From the NCBI GenBank assembly GCA_025458035.1, contig JALOTH010000010.1, positions 1-35,568 of the forward strand: a stretch of DNA of 35,568 nucleotides, read 5' to 3'. Positions 6,722 through 14,136 of this stretch are shown piece after piece. Source of the stretch: Rhodospirillales bacterium. Its GTDB lineage: Bacteria > Pseudomonadota > Alphaproteobacteria > Rhodospirillales > Defluviicoccaceae. Each line of letters begins with the position of its first letter. Position 1 is the first letter of the stretch. Position numbers and translations under genes: made by a program. The notes beneath the pieces were generated by a model that saw only the letters and a program-made list of their open reading frames with translations, was not told the DNA's origin and did no database searches.

Positions 6722-9198
6722 GGCGTGACGGTCGCCAGCAACGGAATCTGGCCCCCGCGTGCCGGTTCGTCCGGTTCGCGGCCGGTCGCCTCGGCGATCA
6801 GTTCGCGCGCCGCCCGGTCGAACAGCTCGTCGACACCGCCGCCGAACACGCTCTCCCGGCCGATTTCCAGCAATACCGGCACCGCCAGTGGCGAGACACG
6901 ATCGAGGCGGCGAACGAGGATGCGCCCGCGAATGCGTTTGAGCATGGCGGCAAGGCGGTCGAGATCGACGAAGCCGCGAGCGGCGTCGGCGTGCGTCGCT
7001 CGCAGCAACACGTGCGTGGGGTCGTGCTGCCGCAGTACGGTATAGATCAGATCGGAGTTGACGGTGAGCTGCCGGCCGCTGCGTTCGCGTCCCGGCTGCC
7101 GGCGGTCGATCAGCCCGGCGATGACGGCGACGTTGCGAAAGGTGCGCTTGAGCACGGAGGACTCCGCCATCCACTCTTCCAGATCGTCCCCCAGCATGTC
7201 TTCGGCAAACAGCGCCTCGACGTCATCGGCCTCATGTACACTCCACAGGGCCAGCACGTAATCGGTGGCAACGAAGCCCAGCGGCCCCAGCCCCGCGCGC
7301 TCCATGCGCCGCGACAGGAGCATCCCCAGTGTCTGATGGGCGTTGCGGCCTTCAAAGGCATAGGCGACGAGGAATGCCTTGCCCCCGCGCGGGAACAGCT
7401 CGACCAGCAGGTCGTCTGCTCCCGGCAGGCGCGAACGCTGCGCCTGCAGCGCCAGCCATTCGCCAACGGGGCGCGGCAGCGCCGACCAGCCAGCCTCGTC
7501 CGCGAGCATCGCCCGCACGCGGGCCGCGAGGTGGGTCGACAGCGGCAGCCGGCCGCCGGCATAGGCCGGCACCTTGGGCTCGCCGCCGCTGGCCCGGCTG
7601 ACCACCGCCGTCGTTTCGCGCACGCCTTCGAAGCGCAACACCTCGCCCGCGAACACAAAGGTATCGCCGGGCTGAAGCCCCTGGATGAAGTATTCCTCCA
7701 CTTCGCCGAGCACCGGCCCCCGCCGCAGCCGCACCTTCAGCGTCACCGCCTCGACGATGGTGCCGATATTCATCCGATAGCGCTGCGCATGCGCCGCCGA
7801 GGTCAGCCGCCAGCGGCCGTCAGCGGTCGGCTCCAGCCGGCGCCAGCGCTCGTAGGTTTTCAGCGCATATCCGCCGTCGGCGACAAAGGCGAGCGTCGCT
7901 GCGAAGTCCGCCGGCGACAGTGCGGCGTAGGGAGCGGCGGTGCGCACCTCGGCATACAGCGCGTCGGCGGCAAACGGCCCGGCGCAGGCAACCCCCAGCA
8001 GGTGTTGCGCCAGCACTTCGAGACCGCCGGGCGGCGGCGCCTCGCCGTCGAGGGTGCGGGCGCGCACGGCGTCGACGGCGGCCCGGCATTCCAGAACCTC
8101 GAACCGATTGGCCGGCACCAGCAGCGCCCGGCTCGTCCGGTCGAGGCGATGGCCGCTCCGGCCAATGCGCTGGACGAGCCGGCTGACACCCTTCGGCGCA
8201 CCGATCTGCACGACCTGGTCGACCGTCGCCCAATCGATGCCGAGGTCGAGGGATGAGGTGGCAACGACGGCGCGCAGCCGTCCGGACGCCATCGCCGCCT
8301 CCACCCGCCGCCGCTGCTCGACGGCAAGGCTGCCGTGATGCAAGGCGATGGGCAGGTTGGCTTCGTTGATGTGCCAAAGCTGCTGAAAGATGATCTCGGC
8401 CTGCGCCCGGGTGTTGACAAAAACGATCGTCGTTGCCGCGCCGGCGATCGCCGCATAAACGGCGGGCAAGGCGTGCAGCGCCATGTGCCCCGACCACGGC
8501 ATCCAGCCTTCCGGCTCGAGGATTTCGATCTGGGGCTTGCGGTCATCGGGGCAGCGGATCACCCGCACGTCGGCGGGCTGCGCATGCGGCGACAGCCATG
8601 CCCGCAGGTCATCCTCGCGCGCAACGGTCGCCGAGAGTCCGACCCGCCGACACCCGGGCGCCAGCGCCTGCAGCCTCGCGAGGCCCAGCGCCAACAGATC
8701 GCCGCGCTTGCTGCCGGCCAGGGCGTGCAACTCGTCGATGATCACCGTCTGGAGACCGGCGAACAGGTCTGCCGAGTCCGCATACGACAGCAGCAGCGCC
8801 AGCGACTCCGGCGTTGTCATCAGCAATTGCGGTGGCTGGCGGCGCTGGCGCTGGCGCTTCGCCTGCGGCGTATCACCGGTGCGGGTTTCGGCACGCAGCG
8901 CCAGCCCCATCTCGGCGATCGGCCGTTCGAGATTGCGGTGGACATCCTGCGTCAGTGCCTTCAGCGGCGAGATGTAGAGGGTGGATAGGGCGCTCCCCGC
9001 CGGCCTCCGATCACCGCCATCGGCGTCGATCAATGATGGCAGGAAGCCGGCAAGGGTCTTGCCGCCGCCGGTGGGCGCGATCAGCAGGGCGTGCGCGCCG
9101 TCACGGGCCGCCGCCAGCATCTCCAACTGGTGCGCGTAGGGCTGCCAGCCGCGGGCGGCAAACCAAGCGGCAAAACGGGTCGGTAGCGGCGGCGTCAT
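6718..9198 (-). CDS. Ligase-associated DNA damage response DEXH-box helicase (LA-Lhr)
   Basis: An 826-residue superfamily 2 helicase, the usual length for LA-Lhr (TIGR04121 type). Motifs in order are Walker A APTGGGKT (41-48), motif Ia YISPLKAL (75-82), TTPESL (128-133), DELH Walker B (155-158), SAT (189-191), TSSLDLGID (314-322) and motif VI QRIGRSGHR (343-351). They are followed by the winged-helix and Lhr-core C-terminal parts. Related Lhr proteins are 3'-5' DNA translocases that unwind RNA:DNA hybrids. ATG 9198 is chosen over the upstream extension to 9309, which is not family-like and would overlap the divergent exonuclease gene. It is coupled to pdeM and diverges from the exonuclease gene. 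Confidence 0.93.
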   Translation of the reverse strand: MTPPLPTRFAAWFAARGWQPYAHQLEMLAAARDGAHALLIAPTGGGKTLAGFLPSLIDADGGDRRPAGSALSTLYISPLKALTQDVHRNLERPIAEMGLALRAETRTGDTPQAKRQRQRRQPPQLLMTTPESLALLLSYADSADLFAGLQTVIIDELHALAGSKRGDLLALGLARLQALAPGCRRVGLSATVAREDDLRAWLSPHAQPADVRVIRCPDDRKPQIEILEPEGWMPWSGHMALHALPAVYAAIAGAATTIVFVNTRAQAEIIFQQLWHINEANLPIALHHGSLAVEQRRRVEAAMASGRLRAVVATSSLDLGIDWATVDQVVQIGAPKGVSRLVQRIGRSGHRLDRTSRALLVPANRFEVLECRAAVDAVRARTLDGEAPPPGGLEVLAQHLLGVACAGPFAADALYAEVRTAAPYAALSPADFAATLAFVADGGYALKTYERWRRLEPTADGRWRLTSAAHAQRYRMNIGTIVEAVTLKVRLRRGPVLGEVEEYFIQGLQPGDTFVFAGEVLRFEGVRETTAVVSRASGGEPKVPAYAGGRLPLSTHLAARVRAMLADEAGWSALPRPVGEWLALQAQRSRLPGADDLLVELFPRGGKAFLVAYAFEGRNAHQTLGMLLSRRMERAGLGPLGFVATDYVLALWSVHEADDVEALFAEDMLGDDLEEWMAESSVLKRTFRNVAVIAGLIDRRQPGRERSGRQLTVNSDLIYTVLRQHDPTHVLLRATHADAARGFVDLDRLAAMLKRIRGRILVRRLDRVSPLAVPVLLEIGRESVFGGGVDELFDRAARELIAEATGREPDEPARGGQIPLLATVTP

Positions 9199-9256
9199 GC
9201 GATCATAGATAACGCAGCATGCGCACGTGTCATGGTCGATAGCCGTGAGTGACGGG

Positions 9257-10285
9257 ATGGGCACGCAAGACGCAGCGACGGCGCGCCTGCCATCGTGGCT
9301 GCGGATCACCGATGCCGGACTGTATTGCGATGCCGGCGGCTTTCATGTCGACCCGGTGCGTCCCGTCGACCGCGCCGTGATCACCCACGGCCACGCCGAT
9401 CATGCCCGCGCCGGGCATCGACGGGTGCTGGCGAGCCCGGAAACGGCGGCGATCTTCGCCCTCCGCTACGGTACCGACGGGACGACGACGATCGAAGCGC
9501 TCCCTTGCGGCGAGCGGCGCACACTGGGCGGCGTCCGGCTATGGCTGGCACCGGCGGGGCATATCCTCGGCTCGGCGCAGGTGGTCATCGAGGGACCGGG
9601 ATGCCGGGTCGTTGTTTCCGGTGATTTCAAGCGGCGTGGCGATCCCACCTGCGCGCCGTTCGAGGTGGTGCCGGGCGATGTGTTCATCACCGAGGCGACG
9701 TTCGGACTGCCGGTGTTTCACCATCCCGCCGACGGCGGAGAAGTCGGCAAACTGCTCGCCTCGCTGGCCATTTTTCCAGAGCGTGCGCACCTCGTCGGCG
9801 TCTATGCCCTCGGCAAATGCCAGCGCCTCATCGCCCTGCTGCGCCAGGCCGGTTATGACCGGCCGATCTGGCTGCACGGCGCGCTGCTCCCGATGTGTCG
9901 GCTGTACGAACGGTTTGGCATCGCGCTGGGTGATCTCCGGGCCGTTCGCGGCGAGACGCGGCGGGCGCTCGCCGGGGAAATCGTCCTGTGCCCACCGTCA
10001 GCCATCGCCGACCGCTGGGCGCGAGCCTTCGCCGAGCCAGTGACCGCCGTCGCGTCCGGCTGGATGCTGATCCGCCAGCGGGCACGGCAGCGCGGCGTCG
10101 AGTTGCCGCTGGTCATTTCCGATCACGCCGACTGGCCGGAGCTGACGGCGACCCTCGCCGACGTTGGCGCGCCGGCGGTGCTCGTCACCCATGGCCGCGA
10201 GGACGCGCTCGTCCACCACGCCCGCCAAGCCGGCATCGCGGCGGCAGCGCTTTCGCTCACCGGCTATGATGAAGAGGGAGGATGA
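9257..10285 (+). CDS. Ligase-associated DNA exonuclease (metallo-beta-lactamase/beta-CASP fold)
   Basis: About 342 residues, matching the putative exonuclease of the ligase-associated module (TIGR04122 type), related to mRNA 3'-end-processing and SNM1-like nucleases. The metal-binding motif HGHADH is at 44-49, preceded by the family-typical GLYCDAGGFHVDPVRPVDRAV. GHILGSAQV and VVSGDFKRRGDPTC follow, with a late VISDHADW and VLVTHGRED, which supply beta-CASP-type motifs. The start is uncertain: ATG 9257, GTG 9245 and GTG 9227 are in frame and none has a clear ribosome site. ATG was preferred because the conserved part begins about 14 residues later. It diverges from the helicase gene across a gap of at most 58 bases. 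Confidence 0.9.
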   Translation: MGTQDAATARLPSWLRITDAGLYCDAGGFHVDPVRPVDRAVITHGHADHARAGHRRVLASPETAAIFALRYGTDGTTTIEALPCGERRTLGGVRLWLAPAGHILGSAQVVIEGPGCRVVVSGDFKRRGDPTCAPFEVVPGDVFITEATFGLPVFHHPADGGEVGKLLASLAIFPERAHLVGVYALGKCQRLIALLRQAGYDRPIWLHGALLPMCRLYERFGIALGDLRAVRGETRRALAGEIVLCPPSAIADRWARAFAEPVTAVASGWMLIRQRARQRGVELPLVISDHADWPELTATLADVGAPAVLVTHGREDALVHHARQAGIAAAALSLTGYDEEGG

Positions 10286-10312
10286 CGCCGGCGCGGCACG
10301 CACACGCCCCGC

Positions 10313-10921
10313 TCATGCGGTGACGAGCTTGACGCCGACGACCAGCAGGCCGATGGCGGCGATCCAGCTGCCGGCGGCGCGGACGGCGATGCGCACCCAG
10401 TCCGCCTGGCGCAGCAAGCTCACTGTCGTCGCCGTGGTGAGGGTGACGGTCAGATAGCTGGCAACGGTGATGCCCGCCACGAACAGGCCGACGTTGGTCG
10501 CCCCAGCAATCGCCAACGCGTTTTCCCAGCCCTGCGAGATCCCGAAGGTGACGCCGAGGCCGACAAAGAATTCCGCGGGCAGGCGGCGGGCGAGGACGAT
10601 CAGCAGGCCGATAACGACAAACCACAGGAGATTGACGCCATAGAGCAGCTTTTCCGGCGCCGGCAGCACCTGCGAGCAGACAACGCCGGCGGCGACGCCC
10701 ACGGGAAACGCGAGCACCATCCAGCGGCCGTTCCGTCCCCCCTGCAGGGCGGCGAGCAGACCCAACGCCAGCCAGGGGAGGGCGTAGTCCAGCGCCGACA
10801 ACGGGTGCAGCAGCCCGCCGTAGAAATCGCCGAAGCGGGCGTTGACGAGGTGAGCGCACGCCGGCGACGGCGTCGCGATGAGCGTCGCCGTCAGCGACGC
10901 GGCGAGGCCGGTGATCCGCAT
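10313..10921 (-). CDS. HupE/UreJ-like membrane protein (degenerate metal motif)
   Basis: A 202-residue membrane protein with a signal-like N-terminus and about six hydrophobic helices. After the putative signal peptide it reads AHLVNARFGDFYGGLLHPLS, a block typical of HupE/UreJ-family proteins of one subtype. HupE and UreJ are proposed nickel or cobalt permeases of hydrogenase and urease operons, with an essential H-x5-D-H in the first helix. Here the motif is H39-x5-D45-Tyr46, so the last histidine is missing. ATG 10921 is chosen because the longer open frame to 11230 only shadows the neighbouring gene. It follows the second HupE gene by 22 bases in the same direction. No hydrogenase or urease gene is in the window, so substrate is unknown. 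Confidence 0.8.
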   Translation of the reverse strand: MRITGLAASLTATLIATPSPACAHLVNARFGDFYGGLLHPLSALDYALPWLALGLLAALQGGRNGRWMVLAFPVGVAAGVVCSQVLPAPEKLLYGVNLLWFVVIGLLIVLARRLPAEFFVGLGVTFGISQGWENALAIAGATNVGLFVAGITVASYLTVTLTTATTVSLLRQADWVRIAVRAAGSWIAAIGLLVVGVKLVTA

Positions 10922-10943
10922 CGGCACCCCGCCGCCAGCCCCT

Positions 10944-11555
10944 TTAAGCCCCAACCATTCCCATCTGCGCGGCGAGAAAATAGCCGCCGAGAACGGCGAT
11001 GACGACGCCACACGCCCGCACCGCGCGCACCCCCATCGGCCAAGCAACGGCGAGGCCAACGAGGATACCGGCGAGATGCAGCAGACCGGTGGCCAACACG
11101 AAGCCGATGCTGTAGGCGAGCGGATTGACGGCGTCGGGAACCTCGCCGCCGTGCGCATGGCCATGGAAGATGGCGAACGCGGCAACGAGCAGCGCGGCCA
11201 GCCACACTGGCGGGCGCACGTGCAGAGCAACCATCAGGCCGAGAACGATGGCGGAGATCGGCACCCCCCAGGCGACAAACGGCATCGGCACGCCGATGAG
11301 CGCCAGCAGCCCGCCGAACGCCATCACCAGCGGAAACGTCATCGGCAGGATCCAGATCAGCGGCTGGCCGAGCTGCGCGCCCCAGAGGCCGACTGCCACC
11401 ATGGCGATGAGGTGGTCCGGCCCCGTCAGCGGATGGCTGAAGCCACTGGCGAAGCCGCCGGCGACGCCTTCCTGGGCGTGTGCGAAGGCGGGCGTGCCGG
11501 GACAGCTTACCGCGAGGACAAGCAGCATGAACGAGAGCAAAAAGCGGGGTGCCAT
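10944..11555 (-). CDS. HupE/UreJ family protein (putative nickel/cobalt permease)
   Basis: A 203-residue protein with a clear cleavable signal peptide (about residues 1-25, ending AFA-HAQ) and six hydrophobic segments. The canonical metal motif HPLTGPDH (41-48, H-x5-DH) and the later AIFHGHAHG (His-rich) are present, as in HupE/UreJ secondary metal permeases. It heads a two-gene unit with the degenerate paralogue at 10313-10921, and the pair could act together. A hairpin terminator of the upstream phosphoesterase gene (11604-11627) separates it from that gene, so it probably has its own promoter in the 11556-11603 gap, although none is obvious. The metal transported cannot be determined. Confidence 0.87.
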   Translation of the reverse strand: MAPRFLLSFMLLVLAVSCPGTPAFAHAQEGVAGGFASGFSHPLTGPDHLIAMVAVGLWGAQLGQPLIWILPMTFPLVMAFGGLLALIGVPMPFVAWGVPISAIVLGLMVALHVRPPVWLAALLVAAFAIFHGHAHGGEVPDAVNPLAYSIGFVLATGLLHLAGILVGLAVAWPMGVRAVRACGVVIAVLGGYFLAAQMGMVGA

Positions 11556-11603
11556 GGCGGGATGAACCTGAGAAGTTCCGGGAAGAGCGACACGCGAAGG
11601 GAA

Positions 11604-11627
11604 GCGTCGGCGGACGGCCGCCGACGC
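11604..11627 (-). terminator. Hairpin terminator after the phosphoesterase gene
   Basis: A perfect 10-base-pair stem (11604-11613 with 11618-11627) and a 4-base loop, GC-rich. On the minus strand it is followed by TTCCCTT. It lies 23 bases past the stop of the phosphoesterase gene. The T tract is interrupted, so termination may be partial. Confidence 0.5.
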
Positions 11628-11650
11628 CCCGTCAGACCATAACGGAAACG

Positions 11651-12991
11651 TTAATTGCCGACGATGTAGCCGACGGCGCGACCGTTTTTCATTTCCACGG
11701 GCGGCGTGCTGCCGTTGACGCTGAACGTTGTCATCGCGGGCTCATCACTGCCGGCCTTGACCACCATCGACGACGCGCTCGGACAGTTGGCGATGTTCGC
11801 CTCAATGCAGATGCCGAAATCGGCGCCGGCAAACTTCATCTCGGTCTCGAACACCTCCGGATCGTTTTCCTGAATGGTGAACAGGCGGGCGCCACGCAGG
11901 CGATGATTGTCGGTACCGCCGAGACCATAGGTACCGAAGCCGGTATTGGCGGCGTAGCCGAGGTAGACGCCGTGATAGTTGCCGAAGTAGCTGTTGATGT
12001 GATCGTGACCGACAAAGATGCCCTTGACATCGCCGCGATCGCGCACCGCCGCGTAGAGGCCGCTATTGAACGGACCGGTGCACACGCATTCGTTCCGTTC
12101 GTTCTGACCATAGCCCGAGTTGGCCCGCATCCCGTATCGATCGTAATCGGTGTTTGTCGGGTCTTGCGAGGTGAACGAGGGGATCACCGGGTTGGCGGTA
12201 CCGTCCGTGTCATTGGGCCAGGGCGTGCCAAACTGGGTGTTCCACATCGTCGCATGCTCGAACAGCGGGATATGGAACCACATCAGCCCAGGGATCTTCT
12301 TGCCGAAGCGCTTTTCGAAATTCAGCGACGTGTTCCGGTACCAGTCGACCTGATCCTGGCGGATGTAGTCCCAGGTGTTTTCGTTGCCGTTGATCTTTTG
12401 CCCGGCGACGTCATCGGGGTTTGGCGCGTAACGGCCGGAGTCGAGGCCCCACACAGCAAACACCGGCTTCTTGAAATCAACGACCGATCCGAACACCAAG
12501 CGCACGAAGTTACTGTGACCGGTGACTCCCTCGGCCGTCGATGGATTCACGTTGCAGGTAAAAGAGCGGTAGTATTCGTATTGTTCGTGCTCTGACCATG
12601 TTACGTTGCGGCCATCAAAGCTGTCCTGATCATGATTACCAAACACCATCATGAACGGGATGCCCCGCTCCTCCAGCGGCTTGGCGATGTTATCAATGGC
12701 CTTTCTCACATCGGCATTATTTTTCGGGCCGCCGGTAATGTTATCGCCGCTGAATACGACCAGATCAGGCTTGTGGTATTCCACTGCCGCAATCATCAAC
12801 TGTACGGTCCGTGGCTCGATATTCTGGTCATCCTGGGTATCGGTGAACTGAACGATGCGGAACTCGCCATTCTTGAACTTCAAGGGAAGCGGGTTCACGC
12901 ACCGGGCATGCGCCTCGGACAGCGATGCGGTCGCGAACAGGGTGACGAGAGCGGCCGTGACGGCGGCGCGCGACCCCGTGGAAGTTTTCAT
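11651..12991 (-). CDS. Secreted calcineurin-like metallophosphoesterase (purple acid phosphatase/Dcr2-like)
   Basis: A 446-residue protein with a cleavable signal peptide (about 1-29, ending AHA), so it should act in the periplasm or outside the cell. Phosphoesterase motifs are FTDTQDD (49-55), VVFSGDNITGG (78-88), FGNHDQDSFDG (117-127), MWFHIPLFEHA and GHDHINSY. The fold resembles the Dcr2 and plant PAP28/29-type calcineurin phosphatases. The usual first motif D-x-H reads D51-T-Q53, a substitution that may affect the first metal site. ATG 12991 is preceded by GAGGTT. Base composition of this gene and especially of its upstream region is lower in GC than its neighbours, a mild hint of transfer. 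Substrate (phosphomonoester or diester) is unknown. Confidence 0.85.
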   Translation of the reverse strand: MKTSTGSRAAVTAALVTLFATASLSEAHARCVNPLPLKFKNGEFRIVQFTDTQDDQNIEPRTVQLMIAAVEYHKPDLVVFSGDNITGGPKNNADVRKAIDNIAKPLEERGIPFMMVFGNHDQDSFDGRNVTWSEHEQYEYYRSFTCNVNPSTAEGVTGHSNFVRLVFGSVVDFKKPVFAVWGLDSGRYAPNPDDVAGQKINGNENTWDYIRQDQVDWYRNTSLNFEKRFGKKIPGLMWFHIPLFEHATMWNTQFGTPWPNDTDGTANPVIPSFTSQDPTNTDYDRYGMRANSGYGQNERNECVCTGPFNSGLYAAVRDRGDVKGIFVGHDHINSYFGNYHGVYLGYAANTGFGTYGLGGTDNHRLRGARLFTIQENDPEVFETEMKFAGADFGICIEANIANCPSASSMVVKAGSDEPAMTTFSVNGSTPPVEMKNGRAVGYIVGN

Positions 12992-13010
12992 AACCTCAAC
13001 CTCGCCCAAA

Positions 13011-13039
13011 ATTTTAAGTATAACCCTGAATGTCAGCAA
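13011..13039 (-). promoter_or_regulatory. Candidate sigma-70 promoter of the phosphoesterase gene
   Basis: Minus strand: TTGCTG (13039-13034), 17-base spacer, TAAAAT (13016-13011; five of six match TATAAT). Predicted start near 13004 gives a leader of about 13 bases holding the GAGGTT ribosome site of the gene that begins at 12991. Confidence 0.45.
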
Positions 13040-13220
13040 ACTTGCTGGGATCGGCACATCATCAATCCCGTTGGTGACATTACGATGCCGGTGCCATGAA
13101 GGTTTTTTGGCATATCCTCGTCATTTTGTGGCAAGCGCAATTGTCGATTGTTGTTTTCTATCCGGGGTTTTGTTGAGCGAGATCGTCTAAAAGCCGTAAT
13201 GATATCTTTTATATCCTATG

Positions 13221-13251
13221 CGTGTAATAAGTTTTGTAATACTATTACACG
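13221..13251. promoter_or_regulatory. Nested palindromic operator with three TGTAATA half-sites
   Basis: CGTGTAATA (13221-13229) and TATTACACG (13243-13251) form a perfect 9-base inverted repeat with a 13-base spacer. Inside it, TGTAATA-C-TATTACA (13235-13249) is a perfect 7-1-7 palindrome that uses the same right arm. The result is two direct TGTAATA half-sites 12 bases apart plus one inverted. The 7-1-7 layout is that of Fur/Zur/PerR-type sites, but the exact sequence is not one I can assign. It lies 79 bases before the isomerase–HupE operon. Confidence 0.55.
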
Positions 13252-13329
13252 AGGCAATTGGTGATGCTCTTGCGCCTGACTTGCCGGTCAGGCATTGTCC
13301 GCCCGGCTACCGATCCACGGGGAACCCCG

Positions 13330-14136
13330 ATGAGCTCCTGGCGGCGTGAACCTCTCCTGCATTTCACCGTGTTGGCGGGCATCCTGTTCGGGCTGTATCA
13401 GTGGGTTGGCCCAAAGCCGACCAACTCCGCCGTCATCGTCGTCGACGCCGCCGTGCGCAACGACATGATCGATCGCTTTCGCAAGGCGACCCAGCGCGAA
13501 CCGGCGCCGGCCGAACTGGACCATCTCATCGACGGCTGGATCGCCAAGGAGGTCATGTATCGCCAGGGACTGGCGATGGGCCTGGACCGCAGCGACGGCC
13601 GCATCCGGGAAATCGTCATCGCCAACATGCATGCACTGGTCCGCGCGCAGTCGGTTCCGGATGCGCCGCCGGAAAGCGAGCTGCAGAAGTGGTTCGAACA
13701 GCGCCGGTCAAACTATGATCGCCCCCGGACTTTCGATTTCGTACAGGTGCTGTTCGCCGGCGACGACGCCGATGCGCAAGCGCGCGCGCAGCAGGCCCGT
13801 CTGACGCTCGCCAGTGCCGCCAACTCCGAGGAGGCCGAGCCGCACCTTCGCCCCTATCGGCAGCGCACGCGCGAGCAGGTGGTCAAGACCTATGGCGAAG
13901 CCTTCGCCGCGGCGCTGGAGCGCCAGCCGCTGGGAGAGTGGGGCGTGCTGCGCTCGATGCGAGGCTGGCACGCTGTGCGATTGGATGCGATCGCCGAACC
14001 GCAGGCCGCGGTGTTTGAAACGCTCAAGGCACAGTTGGAGAACGATTGGCGCCGCGAGAAGGAATTCGAACTCGCCGCCGAAATGCAGCGGGCGATGCGC
14101 GCCAGCTACACCGTCGAGCGCGTCGACCAGCCGTGA
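13330..14136 (+). CDS. Membrane-anchored peptidyl-prolyl cis-trans isomerase (parvulin type)
   Basis: A 268-residue protein with one N-terminal hydrophobic helix (about 10-26) acting as an uncleaved anchor. An N-terminal helical region (VRNDMIDRFRKATQREPAP, then a WIAKEVMYRQGLAMGLDRSD block typical of SurA/PpiC chaperones) follows, then a degenerate PpiC domain (RTFDFVQVLFA through LGEWGVLRSMRGWHAVRLD). It should assist folding of exported proteins in the periplasm. ATG 13330 is chosen with GGGGAA about 8 bases upstream; the frame is open back to 13258. The stop overlaps the start of the next gene in a GTGA (14133-14136). A PPIase next to a HupE/UreJ_2 gene is a recurrent pairing in proteobacteria (from memory). 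It may mature that membrane protein or its partners. Confidence 0.82.
   Translation: MSSWRREPLLHFTVLAGILFGLYQWVGPKPTNSAVIVVDAAVRNDMIDRFRKATQREPAPAELDHLIDGWIAKEVMYRQGLAMGLDRSDGRIREIVIANMHALVRAQSVPDAPPESELQKWFEQRRSNYDRPRTFDFVQVLFAGDDADAQARAQQARLTLASAANSEEAEPHLRPYRQRTREQVVKTYGEAFAAALERQPLGEWGVLRSMRGWHAVRLDAIAEPQAAVFETLKAQLENDWRREKEFELAAEMQRAMRASYTVERVDQP

Larger units (their letters stand above)
12992..13329. other. AT-rich divergent intergenic region
   Basis: A 338-base gap between the divergent phosphoesterase and isomerase genes, strikingly AT-rich for this genome (especially 13097-13260). It contains a candidate minus-strand promoter (13011-13039), a GATAT-5-ATATC inverted repeat (13201-13215), the nested operator at 13221-13251, and a 7-base-pair hairpin (13274-13280 with 13287-13293, loop 6) in the leader of the isomerase gene. 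No convincing gene is present. Confidence 0.7.

Noticed and set aside
6694-8256. 520-codon plus-strand open frame opposite the helicase
   Set aside because: Antisense shadow with His/Arg/Gln-rich low-complexity composition; the helicase motifs on the minus strand are complete.
9199-9256. Possible SOS (LexA) box between the helicase and exonuclease genes
   Set aside because: No GTTC-N7-GTTC or GAAC-N7-GTTC pattern is present in the gap.
13096-13176. 26-codon hydrophobic open frame (MKVFWHILVILW...)
   Set aside because: Possible small membrane peptide, but no convincing ribosome site, and it lies in AT-rich promoter DNA where hydrophobic codons arise by chance.
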